64,000 nucleotides of DNA. Source: Ascaphus truei. Taxonomy: Eukaryota; Chordata; Amphibia; Anura; Ascaphidae. The stretch spans positions 116,984,311 through 117,048,310 of the forward strand of contig CM071568.1 in assembly GCA_036426205.1 (NCBI GenBank), read 5' to 3'. The notes beneath the pieces were generated by a model. The model was not told where the DNA came from, searched no databases, and worked only from the letters and a program-made list of their open reading frames with translations. The position numbers and the translations under genes were made by a program. Shown piece after piece: positions 1 through 11,764 of this stretch (positions are counted from its first letter, which is position 1; every line of letters begins with the position of its first letter).

Positions 1-11
1 ACAGTATGGTC

Positions 12-946
12 TCACAGAAAGTCCTCCACATTGTCCATCCATGGCCGATTCCTTGCATGGCGCAAAATGCCATTAATGCAGTCTCGAACGCCTTTCATTA
101 CAGGATCTGTAATTGGATAAAAGCGCCGCATTTCATCCAGAATGTTTTTCCTTAAATTGACAGGAAGCGCCTTTTTTACGCGATTCCCATCGTAGTTCAC
201 TTTGAAGGCCCAGTCGCAGTACAAAGAGTAGGGAACATGGTGCTTAAATATGAATAAGGCATACTTGTGGGGTGCATCATACAATAATGTATGCCCGCTA
301 TGTCAGCCTCTATCTTCTCCATCTGTCGATTCATCCGTTGATCCATTTGTAGCATCCGTTGCTCCACATTTAGCATTGTCTCCAGAAGCAGATCTATCTT
401 TGATGGCACAATAGAATTCCCGGGGAGATCCACACTTATCCCATTCAGCATCCGGTTTAACGATCTGCTTCTTGTGCATGGCGTGTGAACATCTGGGGGG
501 ATGGGTGCAACGGAGGATGAGATGGGGGTTCCATGGACAGAAGCGACATCGACATCGAGGAAGAGTGGAGGAGGTGACCTGTGGATACCCGGTAGAGGAG
601 AAGCGGCAGCGTCGTCGAAGAGGGATGGAGAAAGTGACCTTTGGATTTCCGGGCAAGAAGCAGAGTTGTCTAAGAGCAAAGGAGAAAGTGACCCATGGAT
701 TTCAGAGGCGGCGGCATCGTCGGATGGAACCTGAGAAGATGGGGGTGGAGAAGACGGGCTGAAGATTTCCGGGACAGCTACAGCAGAGTCGTCGAAGCGT
801 ATGTGAGGAAGTGGTCTGCGGGTTCGATGGGTTAGCTGCCAATCGTTTTGCGTCGAGAGTACATCACCGTATATCATCTTGACATAATGAGGCTTACGTC
901 TAAGAAAACCCTTAGCCTTTGGGGTCAGCGCGTATACTCTACACAA
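12..946 (-). pseudogene. Possible BEN-domain-like gene remnant, frameshifted
   Basis: Two open frames on the minus strand overlap out of frame. The upstream one (946 to 197, about 249 codons, no ATG at its left edge) has a Pro/Ser-rich low-complexity middle and ends in a Met/Gln/Arg-rich helical stretch (MLQMDQRMNRQMEKIEADI). The downstream one (284 to 12) has the pattern NILDEMRRFYP, then VMKGVRDCINGILRHARNR, which resembles the C-terminal helices of BEN domains. A TGA at about 305 blocks the second frame upstream, so a frameshift near 285-305 separates the two. BEN domains bind DNA or protein and also occur in transposon-borne genes. The BEN call rests on pattern memory only; it could be an unrelated transposon protein. 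Confidence 0.3.
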
Positions 947-1022
947 AACCTCTCCTCTCTCAATGAAGTACTGTACTGTTCACAGAATGAGGAACAAGAT
1001 ACTGTACAGATGGAAAAAATAA

Positions 1023-1063
<41 letters not shown>

Positions 1064-1815
1064 CAGTACATTACAGTATGTATTATTAATTAATATTCAT
1101 ATAAATGTCCATTTTTCATGTATCTCCATGTTTTACAAATGTTTTGTAAATGTTTCTCCGATTTTAATCTGTCAGAAGAATTTAATAAAGGCTGCAGTAT
1201 GTATTATTCATGATTATTTTTATCTTTGTATTTTTTTCCCCTGATGAAATACAATAAATATTTATTCACATTCCTGGTTATCGTAATCATTGACAACAAC
1301 CACACCCCCTCCCCCCCGACAGTATAAGAATGAATGAAAAAACAACATGAATCAGTTAATGTTTTTTTTACTCTACTTTTAAAGCCTCTAAGGGTCGGGG
1401 GGTGGTGTGATTACACGCAGGCGTACTGAGGCTTTGTAGCTCGGCTATGGATAGATTAAGAACACAATGGCAATATTCAGAACATTAACGACTCTGTGGA
1501 GAGAGGGGGTTGGGTGGGTGACTCATGCGCATTAAGCAGCAAGCTCCCATCTCTAAAAGGATTAGAGTACACGCAGGCGCAGTCAAACGATTGACGCTTG
1601 GCTAGGGACGGATTAAAAACACAATGACTACAGTAGCTGCAGAAAATAAGCAAAGCGCCACGTATACTCTACACAAAACCTCTCCTCTCTCAATGAAGTA
1701 CTGTACTGTTCACAGAATGAGGAACAAGATACTGTACAGACGGAAAAATAATATTTCTATATACAGTATATATACAGTATATATACAGTACATTACAGTA
1801 TATATTATTGATTAA
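929..1815. repeat. Direct duplication flanking about 640 bp
   Basis: The segment at 929-1024 recurs almost unchanged at 1661-1753: both contain TATACTCTACACAAAACC, the CTCTCCTCTCTCAATGAAGT stretch and AACAAGATACTGTACAGA, followed by an AT-rich tail ending in ACAGTACATTACAGTAT. The intervening DNA carries a second, weaker pair (ACACGCAGGCG followed by a gattaa/aacacaatg stretch at about 1412 and 1570). The first copy overlaps the 5' end of the BEN-like frame, so that frame lies in duplicated DNA. This could be a terminal repeat of a small element or a local duplication. Confidence 0.7.
1026..1059. repeat. (TA)n microsatellite
   Basis: About 17 uninterrupted TA units inside the first copy of the direct duplication. 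The second copy has only a short imperfect version. Confidence 0.95.
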
Positions 1816-3260
1816 TATTTATTCACATTCCACAGATTGAATATCGTTATACAGTGAGATGGTTTTTGCAGGCTTGTGGAGAAAGGAAAAATAAAAAAAA
1901 TTACCATAAAAAGTTTTTTGGTAATCACAGGTACAGAAAGACCATACTGTTGTGCTGGACAGTATTGTTCTCTACTGTACTGTACATGTTTCGACCTGCT
2001 GTACTGTACATAAATAAAGGAGATGTTGTTGTGTGTTTTTTTACTGCCAAACCGCAAAGCCGCAAGATCGGCAACATTGTCAAAAAAGAGCAATGATCGC
2101 GCAATTGGCGTGGGAACTAGGGCCTCGGTCAAGTTCACGGCCAATTGGCATCGGAACTTCTGTTCTAGGGCACCTAGAAATAAAATTCATTTTGCCCATA
2201 GATGTTAGGAACCCCCTCACTTGACCCCAACAGGGTCCGACCAGTAATGGCGACGAGAAAGGGTCACGCCAGCGAGGAGGGTCCTATAATTGCGCAATGG
2301 CACAGAAAGCCGCGCTGCTTTGAAATGGCTAAGTCAGAATGAGCAGAACCCAAAAAAAAATTATTTTAAATTTCTTTCTTTCTTTAAATTTCTTTTTGGT
2401 CGGGTCACTCACTCAGGTACAGTAAGCAAGCAGTGGTGGGCGAAGTTACAAGCGCATGCGCAGCAAATTACTGCTGTCAAGCAGGAATGTGATTCAAACC
2501 AGACACACGTTCAAAGGAATGGTGTGGGAGAGATGTAATGTGTGCAATGAAATCAAGTTAAAAACAAATATATTGGGAGAGATCCTCAATTAAAATATAT
2601 GGTCCTCAATACATAAATCCTATGTTAGCGGCGAATTAAAAATAAGGTGGAGGAAGGATAGACCAAAAAGAAGTATGTATCCCAAATAAATTCTAGGCTA
2701 CTGTAGCTCTATACCCTCTAACAGGGCAGGTAAGTACTGTATATGCAATGATACAGTGTATGGTTTCTAAATGTTTCTAAATGTTTGATACAGTGTGTAG
2801 CACTGACATGTGAAAGGAGATACAATATTGCCAAAAGGGCTACTCAAACAATGTCAGTAGCGAGGGTTCCCTTTACCCTGCTACAGTACTGTACACGCCT
2901 ATGCATTTCAAAAAATTTCAAATGAGACATACAGTACAGTACCGTACAGCAGCACAGCACGCAAATGCATGTACTTTAAATATGCAATTTTACTATTACT
3001 GCGCACGCACAGACTGTGTGCTGACGTACTGTAGGTTGAACCGCGAAGGTATTAGACTTCAAAGACAACAGCTCGCAAACGCCCCCATGAGTTTTTACAC
3101 GGCATTGCAGTATTGCAGACAGCGAGAATAAAATGCTTAAATCACGGGCGCGAAAATAACACAATTCACTCCGGGCGAAAACGACACAAAACTGCACATA
3201 ACCGGGATAATCTGAAATTCGCTGAGCTAGCCGAGTTAGAATAAAGGTTGTCGCCACTGT
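1816..3260. other. Unassigned AT-rich DNA with dense CAGTACTG/TACTGTAC motifs
   Basis: No convincing coding or element structure. Short palindromic words built on CAGTACTGTAC occur repeatedly (for example near 1960-2010, 2880-2950 and 3020), as they do in the duplicated region upstream. A GC-richer island at 2100-2290 might be an old LTR or leader edge, but no termini could be defined. Confidence 0.4.
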
Positions 3261-3268
3261 AAATGTCT

Positions 3269-3480
3269 AAAGGGAGTGCTACTGGGCATTGCAATATATA
3301 CTACAAACAAACACAAACTATATACACCACCACACACAGATACCCAGTAAGCTCATATAAGCCCCAAAAGTTACCACAAAAATATATATATGTATATTAA
3401 TGTCAAAAAGGAGTTCTATGGGCATGGCAGTATATACTACAAACAAACACAAACTATATACACCACCCCCAGACAGACCT
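3269..3480. repeat. Two-copy tandem repeat, about 135-bp period
   Basis: The stretch TATATACTACAAACAAACAC followed by AAACTATATACACCACC occurs at about 3294-3330 and again at about 3430-3466. Each copy is preceded by a similar context (GGGAGTGCTACTGGGCATTG versus AGGAGTTCTATGGGCATGG), giving a period of roughly 135 bp. Confidence 0.75.
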
Positions 3481-3524
3481 TTTGCATTCCACATGCAGAG
3501 ACACCTGTGCACAAAAAGGAACAC

Positions 3525-3592
3525 ACCTGAGATATGCTAATATGGATAAGCAAAGTATATGTAAATGACTTAAATTAGCATATCTCCCAGGT
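3525..3592. repeat. Short inverted repeat
   Basis: ACCTGAGATATGCTAA at 3525-3540 is complementary to TTAGCATATCTCCCAGGT at 3575-3592 apart from a small indel, with a loop of about 34 bp. It looks like the core of a fold-back MITE. Confidence 0.6.
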
Positions 3593-3689
3593 GCGCTCCA
3601 TTTTGTACACTCGTGTCTTTCCATGTGTGTTCTCTCTCTTTCAATCCATATTTCAGGGTCTGGATTGGAGTGACCGGACTAAAATCCCA

Positions 3690-4032
3690 TCACATCCCTG
3701 CGTTAACTATTACAGAGCTCTGTGGATAGGGAACAGCTCTTGTGCATATCATTAGCATTAATGGTTGTTATAGTTAATGCAAGGCCCTTTACGGCTGAAA
3801 ACAGCACTTAACACTGAGCTTTGAAGATACCCATTAGTACTTAACGAGGCGTTAACTTAGGTTAACGCCTCATTATGTCAATAACAGAGATCTGTGGATC
3901 TGGGCCTTAGATTGCATGCTCTTTTTGGTTTCCATTTAAATCAGTAGCACCCCCTTGCATTGTCTTGTTCAGTCAATTTGTATCTCATATTGTACATTGC
4001 TAAGAACATATTCAGTGCTATATAAAAATTAC
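3690..4032. repeat. Fold-back repeat joined to an L2/CR1-type 3' tail
   Basis: Around 3700-3910 the words ACAGAGCTCTGTGGAT and, in mirrored arrangement, ACAGAGATCTGTGGAT flank GCGTTAAC/GTTAACGC palindromes, so the stretch can fold back on itself. From about 3911 the sequence reads like a LINE 3' end (TTGTACATTGC, then AGTGCTATATAAAAATTA), a tail type common in amphibian L2/CR1 elements. The element family is assigned from memory. Confidence 0.5.
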
Positions 4033-4271
4033 CTTTTTTTTAAATCTGTTAACCCCAATCTCTATCGGTGTGTTGTTTCTGTAATATAACCCTGGATATA
4101 CAAGAAAAACCGCATACACACCTCAATAAATACTCCTTGTAAAAAATAAATAAAACGCATAAAAAAACTGTAGGACATGGTCTCCAACAGAGACATACAT
4201 AGTCCTATTTTTGTAAAGTATCAATGAATTTATATACCTCCCCAAACACTTCTTTATACAATATGTTAAGA

Positions 4272-4582
4272 CAGGGGTGCGCAAACTGGGGGGAGCAAAA
4301 TGTTCTGGTTACAGAGGTCCCGCGCTCTCCCCCAAGGCATTTAAATTAAATGGGGGACTGCACGAGGCCTCTGTAAGTTACTTTACCTTGGCGTCCAGCA
4401 ACGCGTTGTCATGGTAACCCGACGCCAAATGACGCGCAGGGTCACGTGATGCCGCATTGCCATGGCAACGTGACATCACATGACTCCGCAGCATCATTTG
4501 ATGCCGGAGCCGAGCAGAGGGGGGGAGGGAGGGGCAGGCAGGGGGGCACATGGGGAAAGAAGCACATTATTTTGGGGAGTAA
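4272..4582 (+). mobile_element. hAT-type MITE, right end decayed
   Basis: The left end CAGGGGTGCGCAAACTGG matches the terminal inverted repeat of the better preserved copy at 50223-50516. The interior shares the same blocks: an exon-like TTACCTTGG, GCCATGGCAACGTGAC, GATGCCGGAGCCGAG and a G-rich run. The right terminus is degenerate, near 4580, and no 8-bp duplication is readable. hAT transposons mobilise such non-autonomous copies in trans. Confidence 0.7.
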
Positions 4583-5430
4583 AAATAAATCTCGCTTGAA
4601 TCGTAGCAATACGTGGACTTCAATGCATGACATAATAATGAAAGATTTACTGCTATATGAATAATAACTCAAATGAATGCTATGTATAATACAAAAGGTG
4701 AAAGTTTAATTGTCCAATCCATGACTTCACTTCAATGTGTTTTAGTTTAACAGATATTGCCTACACGGCAATAGTATGACTTTTTCCTAACCTTTGATCT
4801 CTACTACCTAGTAAATAAATCACAGCTGCTTTACATCTGCAACTGCTCTGATAGCAAAGTCATGCAGAAAGAGTGTTACACCTGCTTTTGTACTTTAAAT
4901 GCTTACTTATGTAATGAATATAAGAATATTTCTGTCCTTTGTCTCAAAGGTCTGTGCCAACATTGTTCTACTGCCTTCCCACTCACAGTGGAATATTTGC
5001 TTTGGAATATGGATAAACCATTGGATGCACAGTCTAAGAGACCTTAGACTTTTTACTACAAGAACAGCTGGTTAGGAGACTTGAGAGGAAGGGAATGCAT
5101 GACCAGGAACCCACATAAACATGGACAAATAATGACAGAGACCAGGTCTGGAGGTAGAAAGGCTGCAACTTTTTGATTTAACATTACATAATTTGGTAAA
5201 TGCCAATCCCTGCCAGAGTGCTCGCTCAACAGGTGAAAGGTCAAATGGTCCTTGAACCAATGACCCTGTGACCCTCAAGCCGGGCCCACTTGAACCAGCC
5301 ATTAACGTGAGTGGGCTCCCGGGAATGTCACGTTTAAATGACCCTCGCCCACTCGCCACTCCCAGGCCCCCCGAGACTTTACCAGCACTGAGCCTCGTCC
5401 AGCAAGGACAAGCACTTACCCCTCAACTGC
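4583..5430. other. No recognisable feature
   Basis: AT-rich to 5050, then moderately GC-rich. Open frames here are short and show no family pattern. Confidence 0.4.
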
Positions 5431-5770
5431 CGTCGTGACTGAGGCAACACCGTCAAATTCGACCCCTCCTTTGAGTAACCAGTCATTTTCATATTTCTTT
5501 GCAAAAGTATATCGACAACACTGTAACAGAACAATGTTAAATGTTAACAATATTCATAAACAAGGGACGGTTGGGTGGGAAATCGCTGGCAGGGAGCGGA
5601 CTGCCACACGCCCTGCCAGCTGAGCTTTAAGACCTCTCCTGCTCCTCCTCCGCCCCTCAACCGCATCACCCACCGCACCTGCCGCCGGGAAGGAGAGCGG
5701 CCATGGAGCACCAAGGAGGTAAAGGTGAGCCTGGCCCCCCGGTCATGGCGGCCCCACGCTTAAGGCTAAG
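5431..5770 (+). repeat. GC-rich repeat module, 5'-UTR-like
   Basis: A GC-rich block with CCGCCGGGAAGGAGAGCGG, an ATG at 5703 and GGTAAAGGTGAGCCTGG just after it looks like a first exon and splice donor. I remember very similar wording as dispersed repeat DNA in amphibians (KTATATCGACAACAC, then a GGGACGGTTGGGTGGGAAA block), so I treat it as retroelement or repeat DNA, not a host gene. The class is unknown. Confidence 0.35.
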
Positions 5771-5964
5771 GGGCTCCTTTACAGATTCCCCATTTGTTTT
5801 AGCATTTTTACACAGCTCGACATCAGAATACCAGGGCGATATAGTCCTCTATCTGAAAAGGGAAGAAAAAAAGATTGTTTTGAAAAGAAAGTTAAAGCAT
5901 TGAGCCACCTGTGCCAAATTCCAACCAACAGGCTGATAAAGTTAATAAATCTGGAAGAATAATA

Positions 5965-6710
5965 TGTAACGTTGTTTCCCCCACCCAATCGCAGATAGGG
6001 GCCATTACAGGGTGAATGGGGCATATACGTGCTGGCAACAGGAGAGCTGAGTCGTCCACCGATGGTAGTGGGGACACAGGAACAAGCTTCTGGGGTTCAT
6101 ACCCCACATATCTACTTAGCAGTGCAGCGCCTCCATCTGCCGTGGACTCCAGGAACTGAAGGTGATCTTCCACGGTAGAACTTCTTACCTCTCCCCTCCA
6201 GTAAGGTCACATGCCAGGCAGGAGGTATATTGCAAAACAGGAACGGGTTTATTACTACACTCTGCAGTAACAATTACAAAGCAGTATTCTGCCGGATACA
6301 GTCTGTCAGTATTCACTGGATGATGGTCCCTGGACCGCCACTACATGCCAAGGGAACCTGCAGCCATCCTATCTCTTCCCCATCTCCCTATCAGAGGCAG
6401 ATATATGGTCCACACTCACTCTCCCCGGAGGGAAGAGCACATGTGAAGGCCCCAATCTCAGGCTCCCAGTTGTGTGACCTGCCTTCCTCAAGTGGGGGAA
6501 GGAACAACAACTTTAGAGCAGTTCTGCCCTTAAGTACAGCCAGAAGGCGGGCACCCCGTTGTCCCAGCTACAACAGGATGTAGCACCCTCTGCTGTCACT
6601 CAAGTGCAGTACCAAAGGTGAGGGGGAAAACCCCATACCAACTACGTGCAACCTGATAGTACCAGGGTTTACGGCCAGACCATTGGGTAGAATAGTAGCC
6701 AGGGATGACC
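5965..6710 (-). mobile_element. LTR of the Thr-primer family, diverged copy
   Basis: Reading on the minus strand, this copy shares with the LTRs at 24622-25367 and 28259-29013 the order TGTAAC start, a GGCAGGAGGTATATTGCAAAAC block, a TTTATTA (reverse of the AATAAA signal) at about 6250, CTGCAGTAAC, and ACCAGGGTTTACGGCC near the right end. Both ends are approximate and no target duplication was found. It is the most diverged of the four copies in this window. Confidence 0.55.
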
Positions 6711-7298
6711 CAGTTATAACTGTATAATGTTAAAATGTGCAAATACATTGAATAAGTGGAACTGTAAGAACTCTTACTCAAATATAACACGTTGTTCCTA
6801 AAGTACGGATCCTTAAGGAAAATGTTGTGATCCAACTAAAGACATCAGAACACACAAGATCCTTACTCTTGCATTATTCTGTTCTCTAAGTCTCATAAAA
6901 CACTCGTGCTGTCAGGACAACTGAGCCTTTCATCAGATCTTTATTGTTTATGTTACTTTGCTTCCTCTGTAGCCACAGGAATGTCTTCACTTCCTTACTC
7001 CATAGTAATACCTTCAACATGCAGAGGCACCATGATTTTTAAACATTAGTATGTAAAGTTGTAAAAACAGTTTGTGTTTCTTTCAGATAATTAAAAAGGC
7101 TGAGGAATGCATAATGGAATAACATTACCAAAACCCACACAGCAGCCATTTTAAGCCCCCGAGATAGAATTGTTTTTAAGTTAATATTTCTCAAAAAATT
7201 AATGAAGCTCAAAATGAGCATACGTTTTATATTTTCCAAGCACTTTATTTGTCTTGCATTAAGGAGGCAGATAGAAAAAAGCTTTGTCATTTTAGATA
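6711..7298. other. No recognisable feature
   Basis: AT-rich DNA without a coding or element signature that I can support. Confidence 0.4.
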
Positions 7299-7516
7299 CA
7301 GGAGGGCCCCGGGTATACGGCAGGTCCCATTCCAGGGGCCCGCTGTATAGTGAAAATCGCCAGAAAGCGGATCCGGCGATTTTCAGTGATTTTGCATGCG
7401 CAAATCGGCATTTTTGCCGTTCTGCGCATGCGCGACTGAGGATCCAAGATGGCGGCCCCCTTCTCGGTGCCGCCATATCAGCGGATCGCCGAAAAGCCGG
7501 GCGCCGAGAAGCGCTG
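7299..7516 (+). mobile_element. Tigger-like (Tc1/mariner-pogo) MITE
   Basis: A compact CpG-rich block bounded by TA on both sides (7297-7298 and 7517-7518). It starts CAGGAGGGCCCCGGGTATAC and contains GGCGATTTTCA, repeated GCGCATGCGCA-type words and GCCGAAAAGCCGGG near the right end. A sister copy lies at 35708-35953, whose right end CGGGGCCCTACTG is better preserved. No transposase is encoded. Confidence 0.6.
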
Positions 7517-8112
7517 TATGTGAAATATTCGCAAAAGTTTGCAAACTTGACGAAACTTGCTATTTTATTGCGAAAAAACTGAAACATTCTCATCCCCCAA
7601 AATGAGTACGGTCATCATATGACTCTTATGTGCAAGGTCACATAACCAATGTGCAGGCTACATTAGTCATGTGACCAAGTTTTAAAAAAAACTTGGGGGG
7701 GAAATGTAAACATTGTAGTGAAATGGAAAACAGGCAAAATGTCACATCCCTTTTTCATTAAATAAACCCCCACTAATTTTTGTATGTGCAAACTATGCTA
7801 ACAGTTTGCTAACCGTAACACAACCAGTTGGCACACCGCTAGTTAATTGTAATATAGAACACTAGTTAAATATTCATTTTTTTTGTTATCAGAACTCCTG
7901 TTTGCATTTTCTGTTACTCCAGGTGTGCAAAAGTATTCAAATGTAGAATTCTATATTATGGCAAGTAAAAATGTCTGTATGGAATTCATACTATATTTTA
8001 CAACTAAAAGTGCTTTAGAACTGTAAATTAAGATTGAAAACTGTGGTCAGTAATTAAACATAGTGTTTATGTAATTAAATGCAACTACATTGAGCAATGT
8101 TTCACCTAATTA
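7517..8112. other. No recognisable feature
   Basis: AT-rich, with only very short open frames. Confidence 0.4.
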
Positions 8113-8372
8113 TAATAATAATAATAATAATAATATGTTCTTGTGTAGCGCTGCTAGTTTTACGTAGCGCTTTACAGAGACATTTTGCAGGCACAGGTCC
8201 CTGCCCCGTGAAGCTTACAATCTATGTTTGTGGTGCCTGAGGCACAGGGAGATAAGGTGACTTGCCCAAGGTCACAAGGAGATGACACCAGGAATTAAAC
8301 CAGACTCCCCTGCTTCAAACTCAATGCCAATAAGAGTCTTTACTCCCTGAGCCACTGCACTCCTTCTCTTAT
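8113..8372 (-). mobile_element. L2-type LINE 3' fragment
   Basis: Begins with an (ATA)n stretch and then carries TAGCGCTTTACAGAGACA, TGCCTGAGGCACAGGGAGAT, GTGACTTGCCCAAGGTCACA and GAGCCACTGCACTCCTT. The GACTTGCCCAAGGTCAC core is the classic conserved part of vertebrate L2/MIR-type 3' ends. It is non-coding here. Confidence 0.75.
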
Positions 8373-8900
8373 TAATTAAAGAAGTATGCCAAGATACAAT
8401 AGCACCGTGTGTTATTGCCATGTTTACACATAAAAATATTATTTTTTATCTGCTAATATGTAAGAGAGGTTCTTGTTTTGCAATATAAGAACAGTACTGG
8501 TTTTGTATTGATTAAACATATATTTCTGGAAAAAATATGACTAAAGCAGCAGTCCAAGCTGCCGTTTTTTCTCTCCCCTTTAATATGTGCATCAATACAA
8601 TCCACACAATGATAAGTAATTAGCTAAGTTGCCGTTCTCCTGTTATTGATCCGTGAAGATTCGGCTTGGGGGTTCAATAAATAGCTGTCAGTGTAGCAGA
8701 AGAGGACCAAAGATTCAAAGTTCTGTGGGGACGATCATGTGACCATGCTGTCAATAGATGCACTTGGTGCACTGCTAGAGAGAGCGCAGGGCTCAAAAAT
8801 GGGGGTGCCAGAGCCTGTTTCAGAAGAGGAAGGGGATCTGACTTTGTAAATTGTTGCTATAGAAACAAAAAATGCTTGTTACATTATAATACATTAAAAA

Positions 8901-9978
8901 TGTATAGCTGGGGTCCGCCCTGTCCCCCCTCGCTCCCTTACCTTCCGCTGCGGAGAGTGCAGGGAGGGCTATGGTAGCTGCAGGGAGGTTGCGCTGGGCG
9001 ACCGGGTCGCCGGTGGCCCACGGCGCACCCGACCTCGGTGCCACCATATTGAATATGCGCGTACATGCGCAGTACGGTCTGAGGTTGTGGAGGACATCTT
9101 GGCACACCCCACGCATGTGCAGAGAGTCACACAGCGGTGGCCATTACAGCAAGAACTCCACAGGGGAACTACAATCCCCAGCAGCCCCTGCGGCTGCTAA
9201 AACACCTGGGCTGCATCAGCCAATTATGCGGCCGGATTCCACTGCAACTGAGTGGATACATTTGGCACGCTGAGGAGACCACTCCAGTTGGAGCTGGGAC
9301 ATCAGAGGGTAAAGGTGTGTGTGCTGGGTGTCTGTAGGCCCCTGCACTAGTCCAGAGACCCCCTATTAGGCCCAGCTAGCCCCCGACTACCCTGTAGATT
9401 GTGGCTGCTACAGGAACCGTCCCCTTAGATAGGGACACTGCCCAGTACCATTCCTAGTGTCAGGGACACTGAAGAGAACGCCGTGCAGCAGATGCAGCCT
9501 CTGGTCTCAGACCAGACCACCACCGCATACAGACTCTTACGGTGGGACCCTCTAGCTGGATACCACCCCACATGGAGGCGAGCACCATCGCAGACCATGT
9601 CGCTGGATCTGCGGATTTCTATCACCAGTATGTCAGTGCTACCGGGTGAAGGAGCAACCGGCAGGTATCACACCTCTATCTAAAAGTGCACCAACTCTAA
9701 CACTGGTTGTGGGCAGCGCTGTCACACATACATTGGGTGGGTTGGCTTCTGTGGACACTGGGAGGTTGAGTGCCAAGGGCACCTCAGAACTTTGGGGAAA
9801 ACCCAAACAGGGTGTGGACAGGGTGTTGGACAGAGGGTATGGTGTGTGGGTAAGGCCGTGCGAGGCCACGTTCTATGGTTATTGTATTGCCCATTGCATG
9901 TTAGTAAACCTATACCCTTGTGTGTATTCTTGTATTGGGTCCTGTGATGGGGTTATCCGACATAGTTAGGATCCTACA
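8901..9978 (+). mobile_element. LTR, family A (Thr-primer type)
   Basis: Starts TGTATAGCTGGGGTCC and ends at TTAGGATCCTACA, directly before the primer-site-like TGGAGGTGCTG. It aligns in block order with the copy at 19560-24044: a GCGCATGCGC-rich centre, TCTGGTCTCAGACCAGACCA versus TCTGGGACCAGACCACAGG, GTGCCAAGGGCACC versus GTGCCAAGCACC, and TGGGGTTATCC near the end. A third copy is at 31240-31970 on the minus strand. Short open frames inside are not protein genes. Confidence 0.65.
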
Positions 9979-10116
9979 CAGGTGGAGGTGCTGTCACCAG
10001 ACGGATCAGGTACACCCCAGGCTCCCAGCAGCGGAGGTTCAGGCCTCCTGTGAGCCACAGGTAAAGCACTACAGTTGCCACCACATCTCCCATAGGGTGG
10101 GGGAAACGGCGCTACA
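9979..10116 (+). other. Primer-binding site and leader fragment downstream of LTR A
   Basis: GTGGAGGTGCTGTCACCAG directly follows the LTR end, in the position of a retroelement primer-binding site, and is followed by CCCCAGGCTCCCAGCAG, which also occurs in the minus-strand copy near 31270. No gag frame follows, so the element is truncated here. Confidence 0.5.
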
Positions 10117-10270
10117 AATGTAATTGAGAGTTGTTTAAACAAATGCTACAAGTATTTTCTCATAGTACAGAACTAATTTTTTCTTTTTAAAAACACATGT
10201 AGGTTATTGTTTGGTCTGTAGCTTTAAAATACAAGCACTTTTTTTAACATTTATTTTTACTTTTTGTACA

Positions 10271-10608
10271 CAGGTTTGAAGCAGGGACCCCCTGCTTCCA
10301 GAGATACTTACCTCCATAGGGGGTGCCGGTAGTCGCTCCAGCTGAGCTAGCTGGGCTTTAAAGTTAAAGCTCCCACATGACACGGGTCAATAGGAAGCTG
10401 AATCTGATGACATCACGGCATCCTATTGGCCCGCAGGGCAAGGAGGTTTGAACAGCAGCCATTACGTGATCCCTGCAACACCTAGCAGAGCATCTACCGG
10501 CACCTACTATGGAGGTAAGTATCTCTGGGAGCAGAGGATCCCATAGCTAAAGAGCTAAAATGAATGGGGGTAATCTCCAGAAACCCCCTGCTTCAATCCT
10601 GTGGGTGG
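10271..10608. mobile_element. Palindromic MITE with long terminal inverted repeats
   Basis: The left arm has CACAGGTTTGAAGCAGGG, then GAGATACTTACCTCCATAGG and GGTGCCGGTAG. The right arm is its complement: CTACCGGCACC, ATGGAGGTAAGTATCTC and CTGCTTCAATCCTGTGGG. Related, less complete copies lie at 15385-15545 and near 46680-46800. No coding capacity is visible. Confidence 0.7.
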
Positions 10609-11251
10609 AAAAGTTTTTTTTATTTTTTTTTAAAGTGCTTGGGTTGCTGCTTAAAGATTATGATTGAATGTATCAAGAGTTCTTCATGGATATAGATCCA
10701 AGGTATCTAGGGATACCACTGCTCACTTGAGTTATTTATTACCATAAAGTTGGCCCCTGCCTCAGGCGAGGATCCAATGGCATCAGGAGGCCCACCCATT
10801 GCCCCCATCTGTCATTGCCAGCAATTAAGGGGTTAATCTTGGGGAAGTGTATATACATGGGGCTGGTGGATATATAAGAAGGGGATTGGAGCAGGAAGGG
10901 CCTCTTCCATTACCCCCCTCCCCCCCCACACACACACCCAGCACAGTGACATGGTTGGGACCCCATACAGTGCAGTGCAGTCCACTGACTTCAGCTCTGG
11001 ACAGTCTTTAAATGTTACTGAAGAGCTTGATGATTTTGTTGTGTCTGTTTCGCCCGTATTTTTCGGCTCCTTGCTTGGTGGGTCAGTGGTTATGGGTAGC
11101 AAACTGCCCGGTAGGCTTCACATGTCTTAACAGAAAAGTGTTCAGTGGGGAGCAACGAAGAGGAGGATTTGGCATGGTTGGTACTGTATGTTACAAACAA
11201 AATAGCTTAGGTTTCAACAACCATGATGGAGGGCCCTAATGTATCCTCAGT
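10609..11251. other. No recognisable feature
   Basis: A homopolymer T run, then mixed-composition DNA. The frames here are short and unrelated to known families. Confidence 0.35.
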
Positions 11252-11764
11252 GTGGCAGGGCAGAAGATGGCAAATGTCTTGCTGGCTGCAGCACGGACAA
11301 CTGTGGCAGCACTTACACTAGAGGAGAAAATGGTAAGGGTTCCTGACACAAGCTATAGGGATGTGTACCTAACTGCATGTAATCTGTTAGGGATGCAAAT
11401 GCCCTTGTACACTAAAGAGAAATTATGGAAATTGGAATTTGTGTATATATTTCCATTACATCCAGAAAGGAGAGACCAGTTTAGCAAGAGTGACAGGCAG
11501 TTTCAGGGAAACTTAAGAACGCCACTTAAATGTCAGTGCACAAGACATTTGGCAATTGGTTGCAGGGTTTTACATGCCTGGTGATCATTATAGGGGAGAA
11601 AAATTCTCAGAAGCATGTAAAGTTTATGTTAGCTCTGGGTGGGCCTCTGATTAGGCACAAATCAAGTAGATTGGGGTCACAGGAATATGGAGTTTTGTCT
11701 CTCTTTGATCATGCCTCACCACCCATTCTCATCATCCTTTTCTCGACAGGTTTGCAGTCAATAA

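Larger units (their letters stand above)
8535..10260. mobile_element. Non-autonomous DNA element split by a later LTR insertion
   Basis: The block 8535-8900 (AAAGCAGCAGTCCAAGCTGC at the left edge, TGTTGCTATAGAAAC near 8850) reads as the left part of a MITE I remember from frog genomes. The right flank of the inserted LTR (10117-10260) continues with an AT-rich tail that fits the same element. An LTR plus leader (8901-10116) separates the halves. The exact right terminus is uncertain. Confidence 0.4.

Noticed and set aside
5703..5903. ATG followed by a splice-donor-like GGTAAAGGTGAG in GC-rich DNA, looking like a host first exon
   Set aside because: The surrounding wording matches dispersed repeat DNA that I remember from amphibians, and no second exon or acceptor could be linked.
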